From Fistulifera solaris (Eukaryota > Bacillariophyta > Bacillariophyceae > Naviculales > Stauroneidaceae), in NCBI GenBank assembly GCA_030295235.1, contig AP026130.1:1-64000 (forward strand): a DNA stretch of 64,000 nucleotides. Direction: 5' to 3'. The stretch's first letter is position 1; the number at the start of each line of letters is the position of its first letter. A model generated the notes under the pieces. The model searched no databases, had not been told where the DNA came from, and was given only the letters and a program-made list of their open reading frames with translations. A program made the position numbers and the translations under genes. Positions 33,861-44,166 of this stretch are shown in pieces.

Positions 33861-34868
33861 ATGCGATTCTCTCGTATCATCACTGCAACTCTAAGTGTTG
33901 CCTCTTCACGAGCATTTACAATTCCTCGTAACACCTTCTCTTCGTCGACGCGCTTGTTTCAAAGCGTTCCTAAACTGACCGATCCTACATTGCTCATGGA
34001 TCAAGTTGATGTCTTTATTTTCGATTGCGATGGAGTCATCTGGAGAGGAGATTCTCTAATTGACGGTATCCCTGACACGCTCGAGAAATTGCGAGCCGCC
34101 GGCAAGCGCTTGTTCTTTGTTACCAACAACTCGACCAAATCACGTAAAGGATACAAAAAGAAGTTTGATTCGCTCGGTTTGTCAAATGTTCCTGCGGAAG
34201 AGATTTTCTCGAGTTCATTCGCAGCGGCGGCGTACTTGGAAAAAACGCAATTCGCAGCCACGAACAAGAAAGTCTATGTCATTGGAGAGGTTGGTATCTG
34301 CGAAGAACTAGATTTGATTGGTGTTCCGTATTTGGGAGGTCCTGCCGACAAGGATTCGGTGGCCGATATGGGACCGGGAGGCATGTTGCATGTCGATGAA
34401 TCGGTGGGTGCCGTGGTAGTCGGTTTTGATCGCCACGTCAACTATTACAAAATTCAATACGCGCAATTATGCATCAATGAATTGGGGGCGGAGTTCATTG
34501 CGACGAATCTCGATGCTGTGACGCACTTGACCGACGCTCAAGAATGGGCTGGAAATGGCAGTATGGTCGGTGCGATCAAAGGATGCACTGGAAAAGAACC
34601 AACGGTAGTTGGCAAACCGAGTCCGCTTATGATCGATTACATGGAGCAAAAGTTTGGGTTTGACCGCTCACGAATCTGCATGGTGGGTGATCGCTTGGAT
34701 ACGGATGTTTTGTTTGGAAAAGACAACGGCTTGAAGAGCTTGCTCGTTTTGAGCGGCGTTACATCGGAAGAAAAACTTTTGTCTCCCGACAACAAGATCA
34801 AACCGGACTATTACGCTGAAACTATCAATGATTTCTTTTCGCCGGTTCCAGCTGAATCGAAGGCATAA
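33861..34868 (+). CDS. PGP: Phosphoglycolate phosphatase, plastid-targeted (HAD-IIA)
   Basis: 335 aa, intact. The N-terminus is a signal peptide ending SSRA before FTIPRN, the diatom plastid-import pattern, then a Ser-rich transit part. The HAD core has DCDGVIW (catalytic Asp and second Asp), FVTNNSTKSRKGY, VVVGFDRHVNYYK and GDRLDTDVLFGKDNG (motif with the Mg-binding Asp). The cap is of the IIA type, between motifs II and III. Family members hydrolyse 2-phosphoglycolate or 4-nitrophenylphosphate. In a plastid the likely role is removal of phosphoglycolate made by Rubisco's oxygenase reaction, the first step of photorespiration. The assignment of the substrate is by family and location. Confidence 0.9.
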   Translation: MRFSRIITATLSVASSRAFTIPRNTFSSSTRLFQSVPKLTDPTLLMDQVDVFIFDCDGVIWRGDSLIDGIPDTLEKLRAAGKRLFFVTNNSTKSRKGYKKKFDSLGLSNVPAEEIFSSSFAAAAYLEKTQFAATNKKVYVIGEVGICEELDLIGVPYLGGPADKDSVADMGPGGMLHVDESVGAVVVGFDRHVNYYKIQYAQLCINELGAEFIATNLDAVTHLTDAQEWAGNGSMVGAIKGCTGKEPTVVGKPSPLMIDYMEQKFGFDRSRICMVGDRLDTDVLFGKDNGLKSLLVLSGVTSEEKLLSPDNKIKPDYYAETINDFFSPVPAESKA

Positions 34869-35493
34869 ATTAACCATGCGTTAATCAAATGTATGTGCTG
34901 TCAGTGCCTATGAATGTGTTTAATACCTTCATGTGCTAGAGTTCTAATGAAGCTGTTACTCCGTTTTATCCATTACTTTGCAACTTGCACCGTAGCCATG
35001 AAGTTCCATGGACTTGGCTTTTGTCCCAATTTTATTTTCCATTTTTTAATTATAAAAAATTCATGCCATAACTCACGACTCACCTAACACGAGTGTGTCT
35101 GTGCTTCGTCAGAAAATTGTCGCTCTTATGAATTCCGGAAGAAAAACGCCATCTGGCAGAAGTCGGACTCTACAGCAAAATGTCGTACGTTTCTGCCGGA
35201 CTAATGAACATCGACGAATGGTTTTGATGCATGACGACACAGTCTGTCCAGTGTAGACCGCACTGTAGTTTGACTGTAAAAACGGCAGCTGCCCGATGAC
35301 GATGCCGTTTTGCAAATTCTCCTTTCGGCCAATCGCAGATGGTCGCGCAAGTTCCGACCCGCAAAAGTATCTTCTGCGCGCAGATGATTTTGATGGGATC
35401 CATCGTCGAAATCGACGCCCTTGTTTTTATTTATTCCCCATTTTCATTGCTTTGCTTGCCTCACTTGCAAGCAATAGACTTATTTCAATCACC
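34869..35493. other. Intergenic, no gene seen
   Basis: 625 bp between the phosphatase and HSF genes. An in-frame extension of the HSF frame to 35296 exists, but lacks HSF features and is not used. Confidence 0.55.
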
Positions 35494-36324
35494 ATGATAG
35501 ACGAAAACGACGCAGTAGTTCCCTATATCGATCATTCGAGGGATACGCCGAAACCAGGGCTTCGCGATCGTGCAAAGACTTGGTTTTTGAATCGTTTGTA
35601 CGGAATGCTCGAAGATGCCGACGCTCACAACATTGTTCATATTATTTCATGGCAAAAACACAGTCGCAGTTTCGTTATTCACGACAACAAGAAACTACAG
35701 GCGATTCTTCCTAATTATTTTAATATCACCAAAACTTCGAGCTTTCTGAGGCAGCTCAATATTTACGGCTTCTCTCGCATCGTTCACGGACCGGATGCTG
35801 GAGGGTACTATCACGAACGCTTTCTGCGGGGTATGAGATGGCTGGCCCAAACGATTACGCCCTTCAAGGTAAAAGGAACAGGAATTCGTCAAAAATCAAA
35901 GCCCCATCCTGATTTTAGCATCATGGCACCGATCATTCTTCCGTCTTCCAAGCAGCATGAGGCACAGTCTCACTTGACTCAAGAAGTAGCGCCTCAGGGG
36001 TCGTCACTACCGCGCTCGCTTTCGGTTGTTTCAAACGAGGAAGATCACTGGATGGTTCCGGCTTTCAACATGCCTATGCTCGGATCAGTCCAAGGCAGTC
36101 TGAGTCATCTGGTGGACACCACGCCGCTGATGGAAGAGTTGATCTCCGGAGAACCACAAACTGTTGATCATGTCGACTATTCCAAAACGACAGAAGAACT
36201 TGACTGGCATTGGGAAGAAGATGATGTGCAATCTGCCATGTATGACTTAGTTCATAAGCCTGCTGGCATCAGTTTTGACCGATTTCTACAAGATCTGGCT
36301 TTTGAAGAAAGGAATCAGAATTAG
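35494..36324 (+). CDS. Heat-shock-factor-type transcription factor
   Basis: 276 aa from ATG 35494, chosen because the HSF DNA-binding domain starts about 30 residues later. Residues ~30-130 are the domain: FLNRLYGMLEDADAHNIVHI, ISWQKHSRSFVIHD, YFNITKTSSFLRQLNIYGFS (recognition helix) and YHERFLRGM. HSF families are much enlarged in diatoms. After the domain come a Pro/Ser/Gln segment and an acidic C-terminus (HWEEDDVQSAMYDLV) that may act as an activation region. No obvious heptad-repeat oligomerisation domain is seen. Intact. It is unlikely to be tied to heat alone. Confidence 0.9.
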   Translation: MIDENDAVVPYIDHSRDTPKPGLRDRAKTWFLNRLYGMLEDADAHNIVHIISWQKHSRSFVIHDNKKLQAILPNYFNITKTSSFLRQLNIYGFSRIVHGPDAGGYYHERFLRGMRWLAQTITPFKVKGTGIRQKSKPHPDFSIMAPIILPSSKQHEAQSHLTQEVAPQGSSLPRSLSVVSNEEDHWMVPAFNMPMLGSVQGSLSHLVDTTPLMEELISGEPQTVDHVDYSKTTEELDWHWEEDDVQSAMYDLVHKPAGISFDRFLQDLAFEERNQN

Positions 36325-36549
36325 GTTATTTGTAGAATGATAATAATGTACATGAAACGATTTTTGGTATGTAAAAATGACCTTTTGAATCTTAGTTAAG
36401 CTGGTAAATGAAACTTGCGCCTCTATGTGCAGTTGGTGACGCATCGAGTAATTACAATATATACAGCAGGCGTTCCAGCCCACTAATCCCTGTGGACCGA
36501 TTAAAATAGGGAAACGATGCTTCGACTACGACATCTTTTGATGGAAGAG

Positions 36550-37000
36550 CTAGTCAGTCATAACGATGTCTCCTCTGCGAACATCGACATCATTGTTGAC
36601 AGAAAAGTCTTCATCTCGAGCCGTTTCGGACAAATCCGAGGCAAAATATAAGCATCTTACGAGACCACTGTGGTGGCCATGTGGATAGTTTGCCTGACGA
36701 TTGTGAGGGGCGTAATGCACGTTTAACTGCTCACGCACGTGCCTCCAACAATCGTTTCTTGATAGAGTGTTGCTGTGACTGACGATCATTTGTTTGCCAT
36801 CCAATACAAGGGAACCCGCAAAGAGCCGAATCGACCGAGCTCGAATCAAAACTATCAGAGAGCCATGTTTGAGTACAAACACCCATGTTCTTCCGTTCAT
36901 TCGCTTCGAACTCTTCCATGTTTTCTTTTGCTGATTCCAGAGCCTTCGTGGCTGGGCCCAGATGTAGCCTTGCTTCAATGTTGCTCCGCTTTCTAGCCAT
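36550..37000 (-). CDS. Unknown small protein
   Basis: I do not recognise this gene. From ATG 37000, MARKRSNIEARLHLGPATKA leads to a Glu/Asp-rich helix, then TWLSDSFDSSSVDSALCGF. After a disturbance at C3 (36810-36812 on the minus strand), one extra C joins a second part with good coding character: LVLDGKQMIVSHSNTLSRND, a His-rich stretch NRQANYPHGHHSGLVRCLYF and an acidic end. Total ~149 aa. No signal peptide or membrane segment. Confidence 0.5.
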
Positions 37001-37764
37001 CGATTGCTGCTATTCGATTTGTAATTACAATGTGTTCAAACTTTTTGTTGATGTTGGAAGTCGTTGTTGCAATAAATAGGCTTCAAGAGCAGATTAGTCG
37101 CCATTATCATGCATAGCTTATTGGCCCTTGTGATGAAGGGCAGCTGACAAATACGGAAGTTTTACCAAAGAACCTCAACCGGTGCTCAAATTCATTGGCA
37201 ATTCAAACGAGGAACACTGCTCGCCTTCTGCACTTTCCGAGCGTTTGTTCCGTCACGCGTATCATTTCGTTCTTCGAAAGAAACAATTCTTTTTTCTTCC
37301 GCGAGTTTCGATACGTTCGGTCCTGTTTCTCGCGGTAAAAAATTGTACACTGAACGGAAATAGGAGTGAGTCAGCAGTCAGCAATCGTCAGGTTTGACAT
37401 ACAACGCATGACTGGAAGCCAAGTACCGGTACCAGGTACCAGGGACCGGAACAGTCCCGGAAACTGGTAAGGATTGTGCTTGATTATCTAGAACCTGGTC
37501 CTCTAGTCACGAGCTGTGTGCATCAAAAGGCGAAAGCAACACAAATGACAAAGTTAGCCATCCTATAGGAGTGCGCCGCCAACTAACAATCGGGCCTTTT
37601 ATTGTCTGGAGCGATTTGAGCGCGCAGTTCGAACCGAACACACATTCGATTGGCGATACAATGTTTTCAGTGCAAAGCAAGCTGGGGTTAAACACATCAA
37701 GCTCCAGATGTAGAAGATCGGGTTTGTTTTCGACTTGACTGCCGAATGTTGATTAGAAGCGGCG
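37001..37764. other. Intergenic, no gene seen
   Basis: 764 bp. A small palindromic cluster of GGTACC/CCGG units lies at about 37424-37460. Nothing else found. Confidence 0.55.
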
Positions 37765-38661
37765 TTATCCGAGCACACCGCTCTGCAAACACAGTTCGTA
37801 TACGTTCGGGCGGAAATGATACAAGTAATACTCCAGTTTTCCCTTCGCTACCGCCTGTTCAACTGTGTCAGCAGCTGGATCTTGTAGTTTTGCCACCCAT
37901 TCTCGAACTTGTGTGCGAGCTGCCTCGACACGAGTTTCATCTTCGACGACCATTTCAACTTCACCCACTGCATGACCAAAGTCAGTCTCGTCCAAATCGA
38001 CTGCGACGTCTAAAAAGGTCCATGACGTTCGTCGAGTATAGATTCTGGCAAAAGGTAGAAGCTGCGAGGATAGCATATTGTTTGGGATTTTTGGTATTGT
38101 GTGATTGCGAAACATCTCTGAATTGTCGTCGATGAAGCATCCCTCGCCATGAGCCGCAATATCTGGCGGTGAGAGACAAGACGCAGCCTTTTCCAATGCA
38201 GATATGCCTTCAAGCTCTACGTAAACAGTCATCAAAGGGGTCCCCAAATCATTACGCGAATTCCTTTTGCTTTGTTGTCCTATTTTGATTTGCCACTGAC
38301 TGATGTCATCGGCATCGCCGTGAATTTCCGGCTGACGGCAACGAAGCCACATGTTTTTCTGCAATAATTGCAGTGAAGAGGTATCGAAGTACCAATCGGT
38401 CATCTCCACGCACTGTTGTCTTTCAAATCCCCATTGCATTAGACGTTTTTCGATGTCATGCGGCACGACAAACTTCTCCTCTATTTCAATAGTAGACGAC
38501 GTGGTTGCAGGAATCGCTTCTGATTTCATTGTAACAAGATATTTGGAAAGATTATGCCGATATTTTTGGGATTTGCGCCCGAAAGATGCGCTGCGAAAAG
38601 CTCGCACCGATAGAGTTGTCGTGGCGATGCAAATGCTCGCGGATGCTGAAAAGGCCTTCAT
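37765..38661 (-). CDS. CYTH-domain protein, thiamine-triphosphatase-like
   Basis: 298 aa from ATG 38661, intact. The CYTH signature ExExK is present as EIEEK in TIEIEEKFVVP (~residue 58), followed by TDWYFDTSSLQLLQKNMWLR, which matches the 'Y(F)DT...LR' region of this fold. Near the end, WTFLDVAVDLDETDFGHAVG and GEVEMVVED give the acidic metal-binding strands found in thiamine triphosphatase. These enzymes form a beta-tunnel that hydrolyses thiamine triphosphate or inorganic triphosphate with divalent metal. The first ~45 residues (basic, Ser-rich, with VRAFRSASF) look like an organelle transit peptide, plastid or mitochondrion. Substrate is by family only. Confidence 0.83.
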   Translation of the reverse strand: MKAFSASASICIATTTLSVRAFRSASFGRKSQKYRHNLSKYLVTMKSEAIPATTSSTIEIEEKFVVPHDIEKRLMQWGFERQQCVEMTDWYFDTSSLQLLQKNMWLRCRQPEIHGDADDISQWQIKIGQQSKRNSRNDLGTPLMTVYVELEGISALEKAASCLSPPDIAAHGEGCFIDDNSEMFRNHTIPKIPNNMLSSQLLPFARIYTRRTSWTFLDVAVDLDETDFGHAVGEVEMVVEDETRVEAARTQVREWVAKLQDPAADTVEQAVAKGKLEYYLYHFRPNVYELCLQSGVLG

Positions 38662-38999
38662 GAAATACCCTACACACTCTCGGACCTCTCTTGATGCTTA
38701 TGTGATAAGTCTGAAAGTGTAGATGAATGATGAACGTCGAATTACCAACGATGATGTTTCTAATTAATTACCTGGTATGTAGTCTACTCACTCGCCGTCG
38801 ATGCAATGAGACGCAGAAACCGCAAGATGAAAACGGCGGGTACCGCTGCGTCGAAAACATATACTTCTTGTCCTTGAACGAAAAACAATCAAGATACCTT
38901 TCGACCTTGCTTTCGACAAGATAAACACATGTAGTTGATGTGTATCATTATTTAAACATAGCTTGCATAGTTTCATAAAGAGAGAAGGAACCGTATTGC
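38662..38999. other. Intergenic, no gene seen
   Basis: 338 bp upstream of the CYTH gene; no supported feature. Confidence 0.5.
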
Positions 39000-39614
39000 T
39001 CAAGGCTTTGGAATGTCCTGCACTTTTAAACGCTCCGATTGATCAGGCGATCGGATTATTCGAGGAGGCAGACGATGCTTCAGAGGTGACACATTATCGA
39101 CTCCATCGATCCAACGATTGCGGGGAGCGATCATATCTTGTATATCTGGGTCAGAGGGCTTTCGCGTAATTTGTTTCCGCGGAGAAACGTCCCGGTCGTC
39201 GCCGGATTCCCAGCGATTATGGGAAGGCACGATCTTCATTTGCACAACTTGCTCCAAGAAAGCCATGTCGACGCTATCGATAGAGCTGTCGTCATCATCG
39301 CTCCCACCACAATCACTTTCCGATATGTCACTGATTGACGTTGAATCTACCATGTCGTCCGGAACTTCAAGAGAAAAGATTCTCCGAGGAGATTCGTCGA
39401 TTGATAACTCATCGCAAATTTGAATCGATACACCCGACGGTCTGTTGCGACGTCTGGACGAGGCCATGTCGTGCCAGTTTCTGCAAATGGAGACATCCGT
39501 AGAACAAGGAGGAATATCGACGACATGTCCTCGATTAGACTTGATGAAAACTTGTTGAAGAGATGACGGTATTCTCGTACAGATAATCGGAGGAGGATGA
39601 TTGCCTCTGGGCAT
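39000..39614 (-). CDS. Tandem-family protein 1 (TRIP/CRNW motifs)
   Basis: 204 aa, intact. It shares with the genes at 40499-41098 and 43474-44166 an N-terminal motif, PPPIICTRIPSSLQQVFIKS followed by NRGHVVDIPP and SICRNWHD. A second shared part is SSIDSVDMAFLEQVV, then NRWES. Between them is an acidic, Ser/Asp-rich disordered stretch. No signal peptide, no membrane segment and no domain that I recognise. Same strand as the other two. Function is unknown; a soluble, possibly regulatory protein. Confidence 0.7.
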   Translation of the reverse strand: MPRGNHPPPIICTRIPSSLQQVFIKSNRGHVVDIPPCSTDVSICRNWHDMASSRRRNRPSGVSIQICDELSIDESPRRIFSLEVPDDMVDSTSISDISESDCGGSDDDDSSIDSVDMAFLEQVVQMKIVPSHNRWESGDDRDVSPRKQITRKPSDPDIQDMIAPRNRWIDGVDNVSPLKHRLPPRIIRSPDQSERLKVQDIPKP

Positions 39615-40498
39615 CCTGTCGTATCCCCACTATCCCTCTGAGTTTCTTTGAAGTCTAAGCTGATAATAAAGAGATTTGTTTACTTTGAAAAAAAGTGGAT
39701 TGAATGGAGAGGTGGCGGAGAGCCGAAGTTGCTGGTTGTCACTTTTTGTTGTTGGTTTTCTACTCTCACAATGTTTGATCGAGACAACGACAACCTATAA
39801 TGTACGATTTATGCCACGTCGTCGAAGAACATGCATCAGGGCAATTAGGAAACAGTGAACGAGAACGAGTGTCGTTCGCTTCTAATTAGTTGGTACCGCT
39901 CTCAGTTGCTCTAAGATTTAGCGTACAAGGATCTTTCCGTTCAATCCTTTCCATATGCCCACAATTCTTCTTCTTTCAAAGTATTTCAGGCAGTCGAAAA
40001 GCCCGAAACCCAAAACCCAAAACCCAAGACCCAAGACTCTTTGTATGTTGTACCCCGTAGTCCGTAGTAGTTGTAGCAGGCACGGAGTATGTTCTTTCTA
40101 TTTCGAATTGGAAATAATCTAAAACTCTAACTCGAGTCTCTCTTTGCCTCTTGAGTTTTGAGATTTCCTCTCTTCACAGTCTAAAGTGAGAGTGACGACT
40201 TTAAGCTCTTAAACTTTAGGTCAGAGAGAATTTATATTCTAAGGTCCCTAATAGTTTCGTTAAAAACGAGACTCTAGAGAGTGCTCTGATTTATCAGACA
40301 AACAATCGAATAACTAATGAGGTTGTTCACAAAAGGAAATGATAAGCTGTTGACTCGAATTTACGATCGCCTTTATTCTTCTTCAAGTCCTATTAGTATT
40401 ATGCGTCGACAGAGAACATAGAAAATTACGGGGTGATTTGACTAAGCATTTTGATTATGAATTCGTTCGAGTCGTCGATGTGAAGACTCTTCTTTAAC
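39615..40498. other. Intergenic, no gene seen
   Basis: 880 bp between two family members. It carries a short AAACCCA-type repeat at about 40002-40040, resembling but not matching known telomere repeats, and AT-rich sequence near 40100-40330. Confidence 0.55.
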
Positions 40499-41098
40499 TT
40501 ATGATGTAACGGTTTCGGTCGGGAATACTCGGGGACTTTTGAGTGGGGATAGCAAGCGAGAAGATGGCATGCATTGTGGAGGTGAGTCGTTGCTGGCGTT
40601 TCTCCAGCGACTAGTGGTTCGTCGTGTTTTGATCCGGGGTAAAGAGCTTGGAGTAGCTTCCCATCTGCTAAGTAGAGGTACGGCGGTTCTAGATGGTTCG
40701 GATTGTGTTCCACAGTACGCTTTCAGCTCATCCAGCAAGATCAAATCACAGGAGTCGACCGAACTGTTCAAAAAGTCACTCGATGAATTGCACAAACAGT
40801 CGTCGCGAAGAGAATCCACGAATTCGATGCTGGAAAGTGAGTCCAATCCATCGGAAGGAACATCAAAGCATGCAGATCGTTTCAATTTGGATCGCGTAGA
40901 TACTTCTTTCCAGTTTCGGCATATTGAAGCTACAGCAGATGGAGGTGGGACATTTACCGTCTCGCCACGGTTGGATGCTAAGAATACCAACTGCAAGCCG
41001 GGAGGGATACGAGTTTTAATGATCGGAGCAAGTTTCCCGCTGTATTCATTTTTCAGAGCGGATTTCACGGATTGCTGCACCAAGGTGAGAGAATTCAT
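40499..41098 (-). CDS. Tandem-family protein 2 (TRIP/CRNW motifs)
   Basis: 199 aa from the ATG at 41098, the one that puts the family motif near the start (as in the other two members): APIIKTRIPPGLQLVFLASN, RGETVNVPP and SICRNWKE. The second motif is NSSVDSCDLILLDELKAYC, then LSRWEA. The tail (SPLKSPRVFPTETVTS) is unlike its relatives. Another frame (40426-40713) also reads without stops and could extend the C-terminus if a base were missing. Function unknown. Confidence 0.65.
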   Translation of the reverse strand: MNSLTLVQQSVKSALKNEYSGKLAPIIKTRIPPGLQLVFLASNRGETVNVPPPSAVASICRNWKEVSTRSKLKRSACFDVPSDGLDSLSSIEFVDSLRDDCLCNSSSDFLNSSVDSCDLILLDELKAYCGTQSEPSRTAVPLLSRWEATPSSLPRIKTRRTTSRWRNASNDSPPQCMPSSRLLSPLKSPRVFPTETVTS

Positions 41099-41574
41099 TG
41101 TCAACAATAACAAGTGGTGGACACTATATGAGCAGATCAATGTTTTGAGTTTTGAATTGATCTTGCAGCTTTGGATTTCTACGCTTGTCGGATGATGTGG
41201 CTGGAAAATCATCATCATTCAATCGGAACATTTATGACGTGTGAAGTGTCCGGTGTCCGACAATTCCGAAATGACTGCTTTTAATCCGGTTAATCCTCAC
41301 CATTTTGAATACCGGATAGTCCGTCCTCCCCACCGAAATAGTTCGTCCGTCACCCGTATATCAGAAGCTGAAATCGCGCGAGCAAGCTCCAACGTTTGTT
41401 TGTCGTTGATGTCTAAGTAAACTTTTTTACTTAGACAAATTTAAAACGGTCGTTCGACGTTTCATTTTTCACCCGATCAGCAACAACAGCAACACAAAAT
41501 CAAGCGTCGTCATAAAAAACAATCGTCGTCGTTTAATTATCAATTATCAAACATTTTTTGGAAACCACAGGCAA
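41099..41574. other. Intergenic, no gene seen
   Basis: About 475 bp upstream of family member 2; it contains a small GTGTCCG duplication near 41247. No gene supported. Confidence 0.5.
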
Positions 41575-41892
41575 ATGGAAGAAAGAAAGAGAGATACTGA
41601 CGGCAAAAGGAGTAAGTTAGCATCCATCGCCCCGTGTCTCTTCTAATGTCCTCAGACTCACACACCTTTGTTTCTGAATGCAGGCTATAGACCGTTCGGC
41701 CATCTTGATCTACCGGGACGGAAAATGAGAACGCGTTTGATGCATGATGCGGCATGGATTGTGACGGGAGACGGGAGAAGCACTAAGGATGTTTTCGTCA
41801 CTAGTCACTACTCGAGCGGAGGTCTGCATGTTTGTTTCCAGAAAGGCGTTATTGTTCTCTCTGAAAGTCGTTCAAGCCTTGTTCATTGCTAA
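41575..41892 (+). CDS. Possible small two-exon gene
   Basis: Exon 1, 41575-41611, and exon 2, 41684-41892, are joined by a 72-nt intron with good ends (GTAAGT...TGCAG) and give 81 aa: MEERKRDTDGKRSYRPFGHL, then a mixed, basic part with WIVTGDGRSTKDVFVTSHYS. It is not recognised. Support is only the splice pair and in-frame reading. The complementary strand is also open. Confidence 0.35.
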
Positions 41893-43473
41893 ATCGCTCA
41901 ATGGTTTGGCAGATCAGTCAAATATGATCTTGATGCGTTGAGAAAGTCCGCCATTTTCAGTATTTTGTTTGCGTTGATTGCCAGAGCTTGACTGTCGTGT
42001 GCCTTCAATGATCAGCAGTCGACTTTCAATACTTTCCTCAGTAGTACCAGGTAGACTTCATCGCTTTTGTAGCTTAAAACTGTAGAAATAGTAAAGTTTT
42101 TAAACAATCAGTCTCGAACATCATAATAGGCTTATCTTGTTTTTCTAATCAACGATTGATTTAACATACAGAATTTCTGTTTGATGAATATAAACCAGAC
42201 AGAATTTCCGTGTATCCGCAATGACAAAATCAGAAGTTCAGTAGCCTTATACGCAACGACGCAACATACAGAGTTTGCATTATGACAACTACTCTGTTTT
42301 CTAAAAAATAGCTATTATATGTCAGTTATCCATTTGATTAATCAATTTTGGTGAGAGTGAGGCGTGAAAGGAATAGAGTAACCGCAAGACTGCGATATGC
42401 TTTCGAGCACAAATGACCTCTACTCGACGGCACATCAACCGATGAAAAGCGATCTCAATAATCGTTATGTTGGCGATTGACGCATAACTGATGGGCGATA
42501 CACCATCAACCATCAATAACCGGGTGATTCAACACGGACATCAAACAGAAAACGAGAGCTTCGAAAGACTTGCAATCAAACGGCCGAGTGATACGCCTAT
42601 TCAACTTTACCAAACAAACAAACAAGCAAGGAAGCCACGAGCCAGTGATGAGAAATTCATCATCTATCGTCCGCCATTTAGAGCGTGGGCCCAAGCGATA
42701 TGAACAATATGTTTCGACGTGGCCACTGCTGAAAACAGAGAAATCGACTTCCATGGTGAGTGCTTTGCAATGCAAATGCCATTGCACGAAACAAAACTGT
42801 ACGCGAACCGCTGAATAACTGTGAACGTTTTGTGGTTTACCTGGTACGGAGTATAATTATTTAGACTATGATCCTCGAACGGAGACGAAAAAATGAGAGT
42901 GAGAGGTGTGAGGTGTGACGATTTTTGCAACAAACAAAAGCTGATGTTGGAGCGCCCGTCGGCTCTTTCATTCGAAAAACAAACGGTGGTAGCGAGCGGG
43001 CCGGGCCAAAAGGCTTCAAACAAAATACATCTGAAAAGTTACACGTGGCAAAATTTGTTAACATCAATCAATGTCGTAGTGACATGTCTTACGGTACTAA
43101 ACTGGTGAGGATTAACCGGATTAGGGGAAAATGGAAAATGCCACTCTAAAAAACCGTGTTGTCTCTGGACTATGGACCACCCCTGTCCTATGACCGGACG
43201 GTGACCGCAGACCGCAGACCAAGGAACGATGTCCCGATTATGGCGCATACAGTAGTTTTATCAGAAAACCAGACTTCGGCTTTTGGCTACCAATTCTGTT
43301 TCGGTTCCAAATGCCAACTAGCCTACAGTACCAGTACAAGTATCAACGATCAGCGATCAGCGTCAAAATAAACACAAAATAAACATAATTCGAACGAATA
43401 TCAATTGAAAATAGGCCGTTGGCGTCGCACGCAAGAAAAGGAACAACAGGCTTGCTCTAGAAAAAATTAAAAT
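41893..43473. other. Long intergenic region, no gene seen
   Basis: 1.58 kb between the small gene and family member 3. Several short overlapping open frames (42491-43149) have no coding character. A doubled AAAATAAACAC unit lies near 43366-43388. Confidence 0.55.
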
Positions 43474-44166
43474 CTAGCATAATCTCTTTAAAAGATTGGT
43501 TGTTTCTTGTTTCATCAAGAGGACGGCTTCAACCCCATTTGGTTTTGAAGACTTAATCGGAGATTCATATCTTTGAGGCATGGAATTGTCATTTTCGCCT
43601 TTGGTTTCAATAACATTCCAACGGTCAGCAGACTCTTGCTGGCGGTAAATAACATTGCTTTGTAAACTGGCAATCTCTTGCAAGAAACACATATCGGAGC
43701 TATCAATCGTACTATCTCCCAACGACCATTCAGAGTTTGAATAGTCTTCATCCGATTCGTCCGACCATTCGGTTTCGGAGAGTTCAGATATTATTGTTGC
43801 CGTGGTATTTGCTGTCTGTTCATGTTGGCTGTGCGCTTGTTGTATCGAAGCTATTGTATCAGAGTGTCTCGTGTTGGTGCAGCTTTCGCCATCATCGAGG
43901 TCCGCTAAAATGTCGTCACCACAAGCTCCAAATGAATCATTATGGCTTGAGATCGAGTGATCGTCCGTAAGATCGAATGAGGCACATGTGGGTAGAACTT
44001 TACTCTTGTGAGCAACCCTTTCTTCGTGCCAGTTGCGGCATAGATGGGAAATGGAAGCATCCGGAGGAACATCTACGGATTCACCCCGGTTTGCTGCAAG
44101 AAATATTTGTTGCAAAGCAGCTGGAATTCTTGTGTGGATTATAGGAGGAGGCAGTGTCTTGTTCAT
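43474..44166 (-). CDS. Tandem-family protein 3 (TRIP/CRNW motifs)
   Basis: 230 aa, intact, the best copy of the family: MNKTLPPPIIHTRIPAALQQ, IFLAANRGESVDVPP, HLCRNWHEERVAHKSK. Then a long acidic Ser/Thr/Asp stretch (ISELSETEWSDESDEDYSNS) and the second motif STIDSSDMCFLQEIASLQS followed by ADRWNV. The end (VLLMKQETTNLLKRL) may be a short amphipathic helix. The family is unknown to me. Soluble and acidic, so a nuclear or cytosolic role is possible. Confidence 0.7.
   Translation of the reverse strand: MNKTLPPPIIHTRIPAALQQIFLAANRGESVDVPPDASISHLCRNWHEERVAHKSKVLPTCASFDLTDDHSISSHNDSFGACGDDILADLDDGESCTNTRHSDTIASIQQAHSQHEQTANTTATIISELSETEWSDESDEDYSNSEWSLGDSTIDSSDMCFLQEIASLQSNVIYRQQESADRWNVIETKGENDNSMPQRYESPIKSSKPNGVEAVLLMKQETTNLLKRLC

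Noticed and set aside
40002-40040. Telomere-like AAACCC repeat
   Set aside because: Only four or five imperfect units in the middle of a gene region; likely a plain microsatellite.
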